Program-made: the position numbers and the translations under genes
In this document: piece by piece, positions 47,718 to 56,714 of the stretch
How positions within the stretch are numbered: the stretch's first letter is position 1
Layout of the letters: each line of letters begins with the position of its first letter
The notes under the pieces: generated by a model
Databases searched by the model: none
The model's input: only the letters and a program-made list of their open reading frames with translations
Told to the model about the DNA's origin: nothing
Assembly (NCBI GenBank): GCA_003134555.1
Contig: PLBO01000070.1
Span: forward strand, 18,400-75,113
Direction of reading: 5' to 3'
Length of the DNA stretch: 56,714 nucleotides
Source: Actinomycetota bacterium
Lineage (GTDB): Bacteria; Actinomycetota; Acidimicrobiia; IMCC26256; PALSA-610

Positions 47718-50700
47718 ATGCGGCGATTGGTTATCGCGTGGCTCATTACGGCCGCGGTACTCGTTCCCGTCGCCTCGCGTGCGGGCGCGGTCACGTCGGA
47801 TGCCGGCACCCGGCTGGTGCGTCCCTTGTTGGCGGGAGGTTCTGCGCACGTGTGCGCGCTTCCAGGCGCAGGCACGATGGAGTGCTGGGGCGCGAACAGC
47901 TCCGGCCAGCTCGGCGAAGGCACCACGGCGAACAGTTCCGATGCGAGCCCGGTGAGCGGGCTCGCGGGCGCGGTCACGATCGCGGCGGGCACCGCGCACA
48001 CCTGCGCGGCCCTGGCCGGCGGATCGGTGAAGTGTTGGGGGAGCGACGCGTCGGGCCAGTTGGGCGACGGGACCAACACCACCTCGAAGTTGCCGATCGC
48101 GGTGACCGGCTTGAGCGGTGCGATCACTGTCGCCGCGGGTAACGCGCACTCCTGCGCGCTCGTCGTCGGCGGAATCGTCAAGTGCTGGGGCGCGAATGCT
48201 TCGGGCCAGCTCGGCAACAACAGCACAACGGCATCGTCGATACCGGTGACCGTAGTGGGAGTGTCTGGTGCGATCGCGGTCGCGGCGGGCAATGCCCATT
48301 CGTGCGCGTTGCTCGCGACGGGAACGGTGAAGTGTTGGGGAGCAAACAGTTCCGGTCAGCTCGGCAACAACACCTTGACCGGCTCGTCGACACCGGTGAC
48401 GGTGACCGGCTTGAGCGGGGTGGTCGCGGTCGGCGCGGGTAGCTTCCATATGTGCGCGGTGCTCGCGGACGGAACCGCGCAATGTTGGGGCCAGAATCTT
48501 TTGGGTCAGCTCGGAAACGGCACGACGACCGGGTCACCGGTTCCGGTCGTGGTGAGCGGGTTGGCGGGTGCGGTCTCCCTCGGGTTGGGCGCGAATCACT
48601 CGTGTGCCGTCTTGGCGGACGGGACGGTGAGATGTTGGGGCGCGAATGGCTCGGGGCAGTTGGGGAACGGCACCACGATGAGCTCCGCCACCCCAGTGGC
48701 GCCGAGCGGCCTGATCGGTGCGATCGACGTCGTCGGCGGGGGCGCCTACTCGTGCGCGTTGCTCGCCGAGCGGGCCGCCAAATGCTGGGGCAACAACGCC
48801 GCCGACCAGCTTGGTAACGGCAAGACGACGAGCTCTGCCCTGCCGGTCCTGGTCGCCGGCCTGACCGCGGGCAGTCGCATCGGTAACGGCGGATTCCATA
48901 GCTGCGTCGTCGTGTCGTCGACGGCGACCGCGAAGTGCTGGGGTTGGAATGCATACGGGCAGGTGGGTAACGGCGGCTCGAGCTCCACCACTGTTTCGAC
49001 GCCGGCTGCGGTCGCGAATCTGACGAACGTCGTCGGCGTCGCAATCGGCGAGGTCCATTCCTGCGCGCTCCTGGTCAGCGCGACGGTCAGGTGCTGGGGC
49101 AGCAACAGCAATGGCCAGTTGGGGAACGGAACCACGACGAACTCCGCCACGCCGGTAGTGGTGAGCGGGTTGCTCGACGTAGTTGCCATTTCCGCGGGCG
49201 GTTCCAATACGTGCGCGGTCATCGCGAACGGCGCCGTGGAATGCTGGGGCGCGAACAGTGTTGGCCAGCTGGGCAACGGCACTACGGTCTCGTCGTCGGC
49301 CCCGGTTGCGGTCAGCGGCATCACTAGCGCGATCGGTGTCGATTCCGGCACGCGAGACACATGCGCCGTGCTGCAGGGCGGCACCGTGAAATGTTGGGGC
49401 TTCAACGACTACGGCGAGCTCGGTAACGGCACGACCGCCGGCTCGTCTACTCCCGTCACCGTCAGCGATCTGAGCGGCGCGATCGCGGTCCAGGCAGGCG
49501 ACCTTCATGTGTGCGCCGCGCTGGTCACCGGCGCGGTCAAGTGTTGGGGCAACAACGAATTCGGCCAGTTGGGAGACGGCAGCACGACCGGTCCGCAGCT
49601 CTGCGTCGGGAACACCGCGTGCAGCACGACTCCGGTCACGGCGGCGGCGATCACGACCGCCTCGGAACTTTCGGCGGGCGACGCATATTCGTGTGCGTAC
49701 CTCGCGGGTGGCGCCGTCAAATGTTGGGGCCGCAACACCAACGGGCAGTTGGGCAACGGCACCACAGATGATTCTTCGACACCTGCAGTGGCGACCAATC
49801 TCGCCGGTGTGATCGCAGTCGCTGCGGGCGGCAACGCCCTCGACGGCGGTCACTCGTGCGCGCTGCTAGCCAGTGATGTGGAGAAGTGTTGGGGCGACAA
49901 CACCAGCGGGCAACTCGGCAACGGTACGTTCGCCGATTCGTTGACGCCGGTGCCGGTCCACAATCTCACCGGCTTGGTGGTTCCGGTCTCCTTGGTGGCC
50001 GGTCAGAGCCACACGTGTGCGTTGTTGGGGAACAGCGCGGAGAAGTGCTGGGGTGCCAACGCGTCCGGTCAGCTGGGCAACGGTACGACTGCAAACTCGC
50101 CCCTGCCGGTCGCGGTCAGTGGTGTGCTGGCGAGCGGTGTCGCCGCGGGAGGCGGTCACTCGTGCGCGGTGGTGCCGGCGGGGACGGTCAACTGCTGGGG
50201 TCTCAATACGTCCGGCCAGGTCGGTGACGGCACGACGACCAACCGATTGGTCCGGGCCGCGGTGAGCGGCTTGTCGAATGTCGTCGCGGTCGCCGACGGC
50301 GACGCGCATTCGTGTGCTTTGCTCGTCACGGGCGCGGTCGACTGCTGGGGCCTCAACGGTTCGGGCCGGCTGGGCAACAATTCGACGACGAATGCTTCGA
50401 CGCCGGTAGCCGTGAGCGGCCTCGCCGGCGGAGTCGCGATCGGCACCGGCACTGCGCACTCTTGTGCGTTGTTGGTGGGCGGCACCGTGAAGTGTTGGGG
50501 ACTCAACAGCTCCGGACAGCTCGGCGACGGCACGCTCTCGACCCGGATCACGCCTGTCGCGGTCAGCGGTGTGAGTGGCGCGATCGCGATCGCGCTCGGT
50601 GCGAACGATTCCTGTGCACTGCTGGGTACGGGCACGGTCAAATGTTGGGGCGCGAACAGCTCGGGGCAGTTGGGCGACGGCACGACGACGAACCGGCCGA

Positions 50701-51023
50701 TCGCGGTCGCGGTTGCGGGCCTGAGCGGCGTGGTGGCGGTCGCGGCCGGCACCTCGCATTCCTGCGCGGTGCTCGCGGGTGGCGCGGTCAGGTGTTGGGG
50801 ACTGAACAATTCGGGCCAGCTCGGGAACGGCACGACAACGGGCTCACCGACCTTCGTCGCGGTGACCGGATTGACCACCGCGGTCGCGGTGGCGACGGGT
50901 GCGAACCATTCGTGCGCCCTGCTCGGAAGCGGGCTCACGAAATGCTGGGGTCTCAACAGCGCCGGACAGCTCGGCGATGGTTCGACAACGACACGACTCG
51001 CACCAGTTACCGCACTGGCATAG
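47718..51023 (+). CDS. Secreted RCC1-repeat protein with 21 repeats
   Basis: The 1101-residue protein has a Sec signal peptide (MRRLVIAWLITAAVLVPV, then ASRAGAV). After it come 21 RCC1 repeats of about 50 residues with the pattern HSCALL...KCWGANSSGQLGNGTTT. Seven RCC1 repeats make one beta-propeller, so three full propellers are expected. Each repeat has two Cys, likely disulfide-bonded outside the cell. Repeat 12 has an insertion with two extra Cys (QLCVGNTACST). There is no anchor at the C-terminus. Target and function are unknown; surface adhesion or binding is possible. ATG 47718 is chosen over 47670 for the signal peptide. Confidence 0.9.
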   Translation: MRRLVIAWLITAAVLVPVASRAGAVTSDAGTRLVRPLLAGGSAHVCALPGAGTMECWGANSSGQLGEGTTANSSDASPVSGLAGAVTIAAGTAHTCAALAGGSVKCWGSDASGQLGDGTNTTSKLPIAVTGLSGAITVAAGNAHSCALVVGGIVKCWGANASGQLGNNSTTASSIPVTVVGVSGAIAVAAGNAHSCALLATGTVKCWGANSSGQLGNNTLTGSSTPVTVTGLSGVVAVGAGSFHMCAVLADGTAQCWGQNLLGQLGNGTTTGSPVPVVVSGLAGAVSLGLGANHSCAVLADGTVRCWGANGSGQLGNGTTMSSATPVAPSGLIGAIDVVGGGAYSCALLAERAAKCWGNNAADQLGNGKTTSSALPVLVAGLTAGSRIGNGGFHSCVVVSSTATAKCWGWNAYGQVGNGGSSSTTVSTPAAVANLTNVVGVAIGEVHSCALLVSATVRCWGSNSNGQLGNGTTTNSATPVVVSGLLDVVAISAGGSNTCAVIANGAVECWGANSVGQLGNGTTVSSSAPVAVSGITSAIGVDSGTRDTCAVLQGGTVKCWGFNDYGELGNGTTAGSSTPVTVSDLSGAIAVQAGDLHVCAALVTGAVKCWGNNEFGQLGDGSTTGPQLCVGNTACSTTPVTAAAITTASELSAGDAYSCAYLAGGAVKCWGRNTNGQLGNGTTDDSSTPAVATNLAGVIAVAAGGNALDGGHSCALLASDVEKCWGDNTSGQLGNGTFADSLTPVPVHNLTGLVVPVSLVAGQSHTCALLGNSAEKCWGANASGQLGNGTTANSPLPVAVSGVLASGVAAGGGHSCAVVPAGTVNCWGLNTSGQVGDGTTTNRLVRAAVSGLSNVVAVADGDAHSCALLVTGAVDCWGLNGSGRLGNNSTTNASTPVAVSGLAGGVAIGTGTAHSCALLVGGTVKCWGLNSSGQLGDGTLSTRITPVAVSGVSGAIAIALGANDSCALLGTGTVKCWGANSSGQLGDGTTTNRPIAVAVAGLSGVVAVAAGTSHSCAVLAGGAVRCWGLNNSGQLGNGTTTGSPTFVAVTGLTTAVAVATGANHSCALLGSGLTKCWGLNSAGQLGDGSTTTRLAPVTALA

Positions 51024-51026
51024 GAG

Positions 51027-53303
51027 CTAACTCGCGGCGACGCGGATGTGAACTTTGGTCCAGCCCGAGGCGCCGATCTCGACCGCGAGGTCCCAGATAC
51101 CCGTTTCGGTGTCGTACGTCGACGCGACTTGCACGGTGCCGGCCGCGGGCGCCCACGCACTCGCGGAGATCGCAGACTGCGACCAGCCGACGAGGTGGAC
51201 GCGTTCGTCGGCGCCGAGCATCGTCACCACAATGGAGCCGTCGGGGTCGATCGCAACGTCGGCGACGCGAGCGTCACCTGCACACGCGTACAGATCGGGG
51301 TCGCCGATCACGGCAACACCGCCGGGGAGTATCGGCGCCAGAACGCGATAGTCCCAGCCGGCGGGCTCGAGCTCGATGTCGTACGTGCCGTCGGCGGGCA
51401 TGGCTTCGACGCGCCGCTTGCGCCAATCGAACACAGCTACCGAGTCGGTCTGGGGACGGTCCTCTCCGAGATCGCTCAACGCAACCCGTGCTTCGTGTGG
51501 CTGCTTGTCGATTGCGACGTTGAGTGATGCGACGTAACCCCAACGGCCCACCGAGTGCTGCGTATGGGTCGCGCCCACGAGCGGCTCGCCCGACCACACG
51601 GGCGCGGAGAACGCGGCTCGATCAATTGCACAGACAGGGACGTCCGGACGCACGAGTACGCCGTCGGCGCGACAGGTCCGGCGGATGAGCTCGACGTCGG
51701 CCTCGCCGATCCGGTCACCGACCCCTACCGGTCCCGCCGAAAGTGCCGCCAGCAAGGCTTCGACTTCGCGGGTTTCGGAGCTTCGCGCGGAGTGGAACAC
51801 GTCCTTGTACGGCCAGAGTCCGAGTGCCCGGGCCATGACGTTGGTGTGCAGGAACCACGCCCACAACACCTCGGGCCCGACCAGGTACCCGTGGTCGCCG
51901 CTCGTGCGGATCGACGTCACGTGGCGGAGTCGGCTCGTCTGCGCGAAGTCGGCGGGTGAGGCCATGCACCACTGCGCGTGCAGGTTCCGCGCACCGAGGC
52001 CAGCGTCGATGCCCTCCTGCCAGTCCGCGGCGCGGCCGACGGCGCGCAGCTGGCGCACGCCCAGAAAGCATTCGATCAACCAGTCGTGCTCGAATACCTC
52101 GACGCCCCAGGCAACGGCTTGATCGAGCAGGCGGCAGTAGAGCTCGTCGTCTTGCGGATGCGCGCGGTCGCCGTCGATCCACATCGAAAAGTCGTCGGCG
52201 TACGGCGACTGCGCGGACAGGTGACGGCAATGCGTGACCAGTGGCCTTCGACCGAGGCGGTCGCGCAACGCGTTGACGCCGTCGGGGAGCACGTCGGCAC
52301 GGGGCTCCCATACGAGCATGCCGGTCGGCGGGACTTCCCATTCATCGGTGTCGAGAGGACGCAACACCTGGTGTGGATACCACCACGAGTCGAGCTGAAC
52401 TGCACCCACAGGCGCGCCGCGCGCTTCGAGATCGTCGACCGCCGCGACGATCGTCGAAGCGGCGTCGAGGCCGGCTTCGGTGCGATACCAGTACGCGCTG
52501 CCGTTGTCGGTCCAGTACGACAATCGAGTGCCGAGAACGTCGGCGTCGCGTTCCGGCGCGGGTACGCCCGACGCCGATCGCAGGAGTTGCGCCCAGCGAG
52601 CGAAACAGTCGCGGGCGCCGGCGCCGGCGATGACCGCCAGCTCGGTCGCGAAACCGGCCGGTACGTCGTCGATATCGCCGTGCCAGCCGACACGAACGCC
52701 CGCGCCGGCCTGGTCCGGTCCGGCGGGCACCGCGATCACCTGCTCGTGAAATGCGTCCAGCGGAGCCAGCAACATCGTGCGACCGTCGGGCGCGACGAGA
52801 CCCAGGGGCATGACGACCGCCGGACGGAAACCCAACAGTCGCCACTTGGCCATCGCCGCATCACTGAACACCGGCAACGCGAACTCGGTGTACTGGAATC
52901 CGAACGACCGGAGGCCGTCCGGTGCGCCAGCGTCGGCTCGGCGGCGCGGATCGAATCGCCACGCGACCGAGGGCTCCGCGAAACCGTCCGTCGCCAAGCC
53001 TCGCCGCGACTCGGTCGCCTCCAGACGCAAGACGACGACGGGGGCGTCGGTGAGCGCGCGTATCTCGCCGACGAGCCCACCCGATTCGATCCTCACGCTG
53101 CTCGCAGACGCGGAGACCCCTTCCGCGGCCGAGGCATTCGGGGTGACCAACCGGCCCGGACCGAGCCAATCGGACTCGTGCCGATCAGACTTTTCCCAAC
53201 CGATCCGCAACTCGCCCGCCGCGGTCACATCGACCCGCAGCGGACCCGCCGCCAACGAATAGCCGTCTCCAACGTCGGGCACGGCAGCATTCAATCGGAT
53301 CAC
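51027..53303 (-). CDS. GH36/raffinose-synthase-like glycoside hydrolase
   Basis: The product (about 758 residues) has an N-terminal beta-sandwich, a TIM barrel with VGAVQLDSWWYPHQVL (the usual Asp of the melibiase-type barrel) and a C-terminal segment LLAALSAGPVGVGDRIGEAD then GVLVRPDVPV, typical of GH36 and raffinose synthase-like families. It would cleave an alpha-galactosyl or related sugar. No signal peptide is visible. The start is uncertain; GTG 53303 is used since the divergent hydrolase starts at 53336. It converges with the RCC1 gene. Confidence 0.65.
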   Translation of the reverse strand: MIRLNAAVPDVGDGYSLAAGPLRVDVTAAGELRIGWEKSDRHESDWLGPGRLVTPNASAAEGVSASASSVRIESGGLVGEIRALTDAPVVVLRLEATESRRGLATDGFAEPSVAWRFDPRRRADAGAPDGLRSFGFQYTEFALPVFSDAAMAKWRLLGFRPAVVMPLGLVAPDGRTMLLAPLDAFHEQVIAVPAGPDQAGAGVRVGWHGDIDDVPAGFATELAVIAGAGARDCFARWAQLLRSASGVPAPERDADVLGTRLSYWTDNGSAYWYRTEAGLDAASTIVAAVDDLEARGAPVGAVQLDSWWYPHQVLRPLDTDEWEVPPTGMLVWEPRADVLPDGVNALRDRLGRRPLVTHCRHLSAQSPYADDFSMWIDGDRAHPQDDELYCRLLDQAVAWGVEVFEHDWLIECFLGVRQLRAVGRAADWQEGIDAGLGARNLHAQWCMASPADFAQTSRLRHVTSIRTSGDHGYLVGPEVLWAWFLHTNVMARALGLWPYKDVFHSARSSETREVEALLAALSAGPVGVGDRIGEADVELIRRTCRADGVLVRPDVPVCAIDRAAFSAPVWSGEPLVGATHTQHSVGRWGYVASLNVAIDKQPHEARVALSDLGEDRPQTDSVAVFDWRKRRVEAMPADGTYDIELEPAGWDYRVLAPILPGGVAVIGDPDLYACAGDARVADVAIDPDGSIVVTMLGADERVHLVGWSQSAISASAWAPAAGTVQVASTYDTETGIWDLAVEIGASGWTKVHIRVAAS

Positions 53304-53335
53304 CGCAACCCGGCGCGGAATTACACTCCGACCGC

Positions 53336-54487
53336 ATGACGATCGACGGTTACGTCGCGACGGAATTCGAGCCGGTGCTCGACGCATTCGCGCAGAACTT
53401 CGACGAGCGCGGAGAGATCGGGGCGGCGGTGAGCGTGTATCTCGACGGGCAGCCGGTCGTCGATCTCTGGGGCGGTCTGGCCGATCCGACGAACGGCGGG
53501 CGCTGGAAGGAAGACACGCTCGTGCTCGTCTACTCCGCGACGAAAGGCGTCACGGCCGTCTGCGCGAATCTCCTCGTGCAGCGGGGCGAGCTCGATCCCG
53601 AGGCGGCGGTCGCCACGCTCTGGCCGGAGTTCGCGGCGAACGGGAAGGACGCGATCACCGTCGGCCAGGTGATGTCGCATCAAGCGGGCTTGCCGTACGT
53701 CGAGGGCGACTTCACGCTCGAGGAATCGCTCTCGTGGGCGCCGATGGTCGAGGCGCTGGCGGCGCAGGCGCCGATCTGGGAGCCGGGAACGAAGCACGGC
53801 TACCACATGCGTACGTACGGATGGCTCGTGGGCGAGATCATGCGTCGAGTCGATCCGAGGCATCGCAGCGTCGGCACGTTCTGGCGCGAAGAAGTGGCTG
53901 ACGCGCTTGCCCTCGACTTCTGGATCGGTCTGCCGGAGGCGCTCGAGCCGCGCGTCGCGCAACTCGTCCCACCCCGCACTGATCTGCGCGAGGCGTTGCG
54001 CGCGTTCGGCGACGACCTGTTGCTCGGGCGCGTGTTCTCGAATCCCGGGGGTCACTTCAACTACGACGAGATGTGGAACACCCGCCGGCTGCATGCGGCC
54101 GAGCTCCCGTCGTCGAACGGAATCGGGAGCGCGCGCGGCCTCGCGCGCCTCTACGCGTCGTGCATCGGTGAGGTCGACGGCCACCGGACGCTGCAGCCCG
54201 AAACTGTCGATCGCGCGACCACCGAACGAGCCTGCGGCCCCGACGAGGTGTTGATGACCGACAGTTGCTTCGGTCTCGGCTTCATGCTCGGGTCGTCGTT
54301 CGGGGCGGCCAATCCGCCGCGCGCGTTCGGGCACGCCGGCGCCGGTGGGTCGCTGGCTTTCGCCGATCCCGGTACCGGGCTCGCGTTCGGATACGTGATG
54401 AACCACCTGCGCTTCGACCCGCAAGGCGATCCGCGCAGTGAGGAGCTCGTGCGCGCGGTCTACCGCGCGCTCGCGCCGGGGAGCTGA
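53336..54487 (+). CDS. Serine hydrolase of the beta-lactamase/EstB type
   Basis: The 383-residue protein has the class C-like SxxK motif at Ser67-Lys70 (YSATKG), a Tyr-containing second motif in HGYHMRTYG, and GHAGAGGS in place of KTG. It is cytoplasmic by sequence (no signal peptide), so an esterase or amidase role is likelier than beta-lactam resistance. It overlaps the convergent acyl-CoA dehydrogenase gene by 28 bp. Confidence 0.88.
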   Translation: MTIDGYVATEFEPVLDAFAQNFDERGEIGAAVSVYLDGQPVVDLWGGLADPTNGGRWKEDTLVLVYSATKGVTAVCANLLVQRGELDPEAAVATLWPEFAANGKDAITVGQVMSHQAGLPYVEGDFTLEESLSWAPMVEALAAQAPIWEPGTKHGYHMRTYGWLVGEIMRRVDPRHRSVGTFWREEVADALALDFWIGLPEALEPRVAQLVPPRTDLREALRAFGDDLLLGRVFSNPGGHFNYDEMWNTRRLHAAELPSSNGIGSARGLARLYASCIGEVDGHRTLQPETVDRATTERACGPDEVLMTDSCFGLGFMLGSSFGAANPPRAFGHAGAGGSLAFADPGTGLAFGYVMNHLRFDPQGDPRSEELVRAVYRALAPGS

Positions 54488-55636
54488 TCGAAGGGGAGCG
54501 CGCGGTCGACGCGTGGTTCCTCGGGCAGGCCGAGCACCCGCTCACCCACGATGTTGCGCTGGATCTCGTCGGTGCCGCCGCGAATCGAGATCGACGGTGC
54601 GGTCAGGAACAACGTCTGCCATTCGCCGTGCGGATCGAGCGCCGCGTCGGCGCCGAGAAGGCGCGCCGCGAGCGCGGTATACGACTTGAACAACGCGGCC
54701 CCGCGTATCTTCATCCCCGACCCTTCCGGACCCGGACGTCCGGCGCGGGCGGTGTCGCGTGCGCGGCGAGCCGTGTACCCCATGACCCGCGTGTCGATGA
54801 CCAACCTCGCGAGCTCCCCGCGGATCACGGGGTCGGAAGCGCACCCGCGCGCGCGTGCGAGCTCGACGAGCCGGTCGACGTCGAGGAGCCCGCCGGTCCC
54901 GCCGGCCGTCGACGCACCCCGTTCGTACGAGAGGCACGTGAGCGCGACCCGCCATCCGTCGCCGACCTCGCCGATACGGTCGGCATCGGCGATGCGCGCG
55001 TCGTCGAGGAAGACCTCGGTGAAATGGGCGTCGCCGTTCATCTGTCGCAACGGGCGGACGTCGACGCCGTCGGCCCGGAGATCGAGTGCGAACGCCGTGA
55101 TTCCGCGGTGCTTGGGGACCGAAACGTCGTGCCGCGCGAGCAGCAGCCCGAAGCGCGCATAGGCGCCCCGGCTCGTCCATACCTTCTGACCGTTCACCCG
55201 CCACTCGTCGCCATCGCGCGTCGCACGCGTCGCGAGTCCGGCCAAATCCGATCCCGCGCCGGGTTCCGAGAACAGCTGGCACCAGATCTCCTCACCGTTC
55301 GCGATCGGTGGCAACCAGCGTGCGCACTGTTCGGCGCGGCCGTGGGCGAGCAACGTCGGACCGACGAGCTCCAGACCGACGAGGTACGGGTACAGGTCGG
55401 GGACCGCGAAGCCCCCGAGCTCACTGCGCACGATGCCGACGTTGTCGGGGGTTGCGTCGAGTCCTCCGTAGTCCTTCGGCCAGGAGGGGACGGCGAGCCC
55501 CGAGCCGGCGAGCGCGTGAAGATATCCACGACTGGCTACGAGATCGTCGGAACCCGCGCCGAGCACCGATGTGTGCGCGTCGGCGCGCCGGGGCGACAAC
55601 CGCGCCGCGAGCTCGGCCCGCACCCACGCGCGGAAG

Positions 55637-55644
<8 letters not shown>
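54460..55644 (-). CDS. Acyl-CoA dehydrogenase
   Basis: The 394-residue flavoprotein has VPSWPKDYGGLDATPDNVGIV, the FAD-binding LFSEPGAGSDLAGLATRA, VNGQKVWTSRGAYARFGLLLA and the C-terminal SISIRGGTDEIQRNIVGERVLGLP. It makes an enoyl-CoA by alpha,beta-dehydrogenation. GTG 55644 overlaps the upstream ligase stop by 8 bp, so it is co-translated with it. The end converges on the serine hydrolase gene. Confidence 0.9.

Positions 55645-56714
<1,070 letters not shown>

Noticed and set aside
47652-50759. Several long minus-strand frames in the RCC1 gene
   Set aside because: They are periodic shadows of the repeats; the plus frame has a signal peptide and the RCC1 motif.
47718-51023. Regularly spaced DNA repeats that might be a CRISPR array
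   Set aside because: The repeats are coding, about 150 bp apart and diverged; there are no identical direct repeats with unique spacers.

Overview
The window is high-GC DNA with actinobacterial features: GTG/ATG starts with four-base ATGA or GTGA overlaps, DUF222-HNH (13E12-type) genes, an LLM-class F420-type oxidoreductase, Ltp-like thiolases with a DUF35 partner, and many start codons 5-8 nt downstream of a TAnnnT -10 hexamer, meaning leaderless mRNAs. A deep actinobacterial lineage such as Acidimicrobiia is my inference; nothing in the window fixes the species. Both ends cut through genes: a CaiB/BaiF CoA-transferase on the left and an acyl-CoA ligase on the right.

Most of the DNA is a CoA-thioester catabolic toolbox. 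It holds two CaiB/BaiF CoA-transferases, four AMP-binding acyl-CoA ligases, two acyl-CoA dehydrogenases, a crotonase-fold protein, two single-hotdog MaoC/FAS1-like proteins, five short-chain dehydrogenases, two Ltp-type thiolase-like enzymes (one with a DUF35 OB-fold partner), an aldehyde dehydrogenase, a PaaI-type thioesterase, two amidohydrolase_2 proteins, an alpha/beta hydrolase, an LLM oxidoreductase, a DUF2889 protein, a SnoaL-like protein and three TetR regulators. Together they could activate an acid as a CoA ester, dehydrogenate, hydrate and oxidise it, then cleave it by retro-aldol or thiolytic chemistry, as in steroid side-chain or alicyclic acid degradation. The substrate cannot be read from sequence.

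This background is interrupted by three IS1595-family elements of about 2.7-3.0 kb, each carrying passenger genes as well as a zinc-ribbon/DDE transposase. Element 1 (802-3773) has 26/30 terminal inverted repeats and a perfect 8-bp target duplication CCGGTCTG. It carries a two-helix membrane protein and a HicB-like/HicA-like/small acidic protein operon. Element 2 (18072-21077) has 25/30 inverted repeats and the perfect 8-bp duplication GTAACAAC. It carries two small ORFs, a tRNA-shaped RNA, a basic-tailed small protein and a membrane-anchored protein. Element 3 (about 30701-33395) has a diverged transposase, two small ORFs, a multi-helix membrane protein and a winged-helix-like protein; its ends are degenerate and no duplication is visible. 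In elements 1 and 2 the inverted repeats contain promoter hexamers pointing inward. These three elements are the most unusual part of the window.

Region by region: 1-793 CaiB fragment; 794-3781 element 1; 3818-9369 AbiEi/DUF559 protein, CaiB, TetR, acyl-CoA ligase, zinc-ribbon membrane protein; 9399-13661 methyltransferase, amidohydrolase, thiolase-like/DUF35 pair, TetR; 13789-16875 Ppx/GppA phosphatase and aldehyde dehydrogenase; 16880-18059 DUF222-HNH gene with an SOS-like box; 18064-21085 element 2; 21143-30641 SDRs, LLM oxidoreductase, DUF2889, amidohydrolase, hydrolase, SnoaL, MaoC, ligase, SDR, LysM protein; 30701-33395 element 3; 33396-33761 structured non-coding stretch with a possible 23-codon leader ORF; 33762-46471 membrane proteins, beta-oxidation genes, TetR and a divergent AI-2E transporter pair; 46505-47577 frameshifted DUF222-HNH gene with a second SOS-like box; 47718-56714 a secreted 21-repeat RCC1 protein, a GH36-like glycosidase, a serine hydrolase, an acyl-CoA dehydrogenase and a partial ligase.
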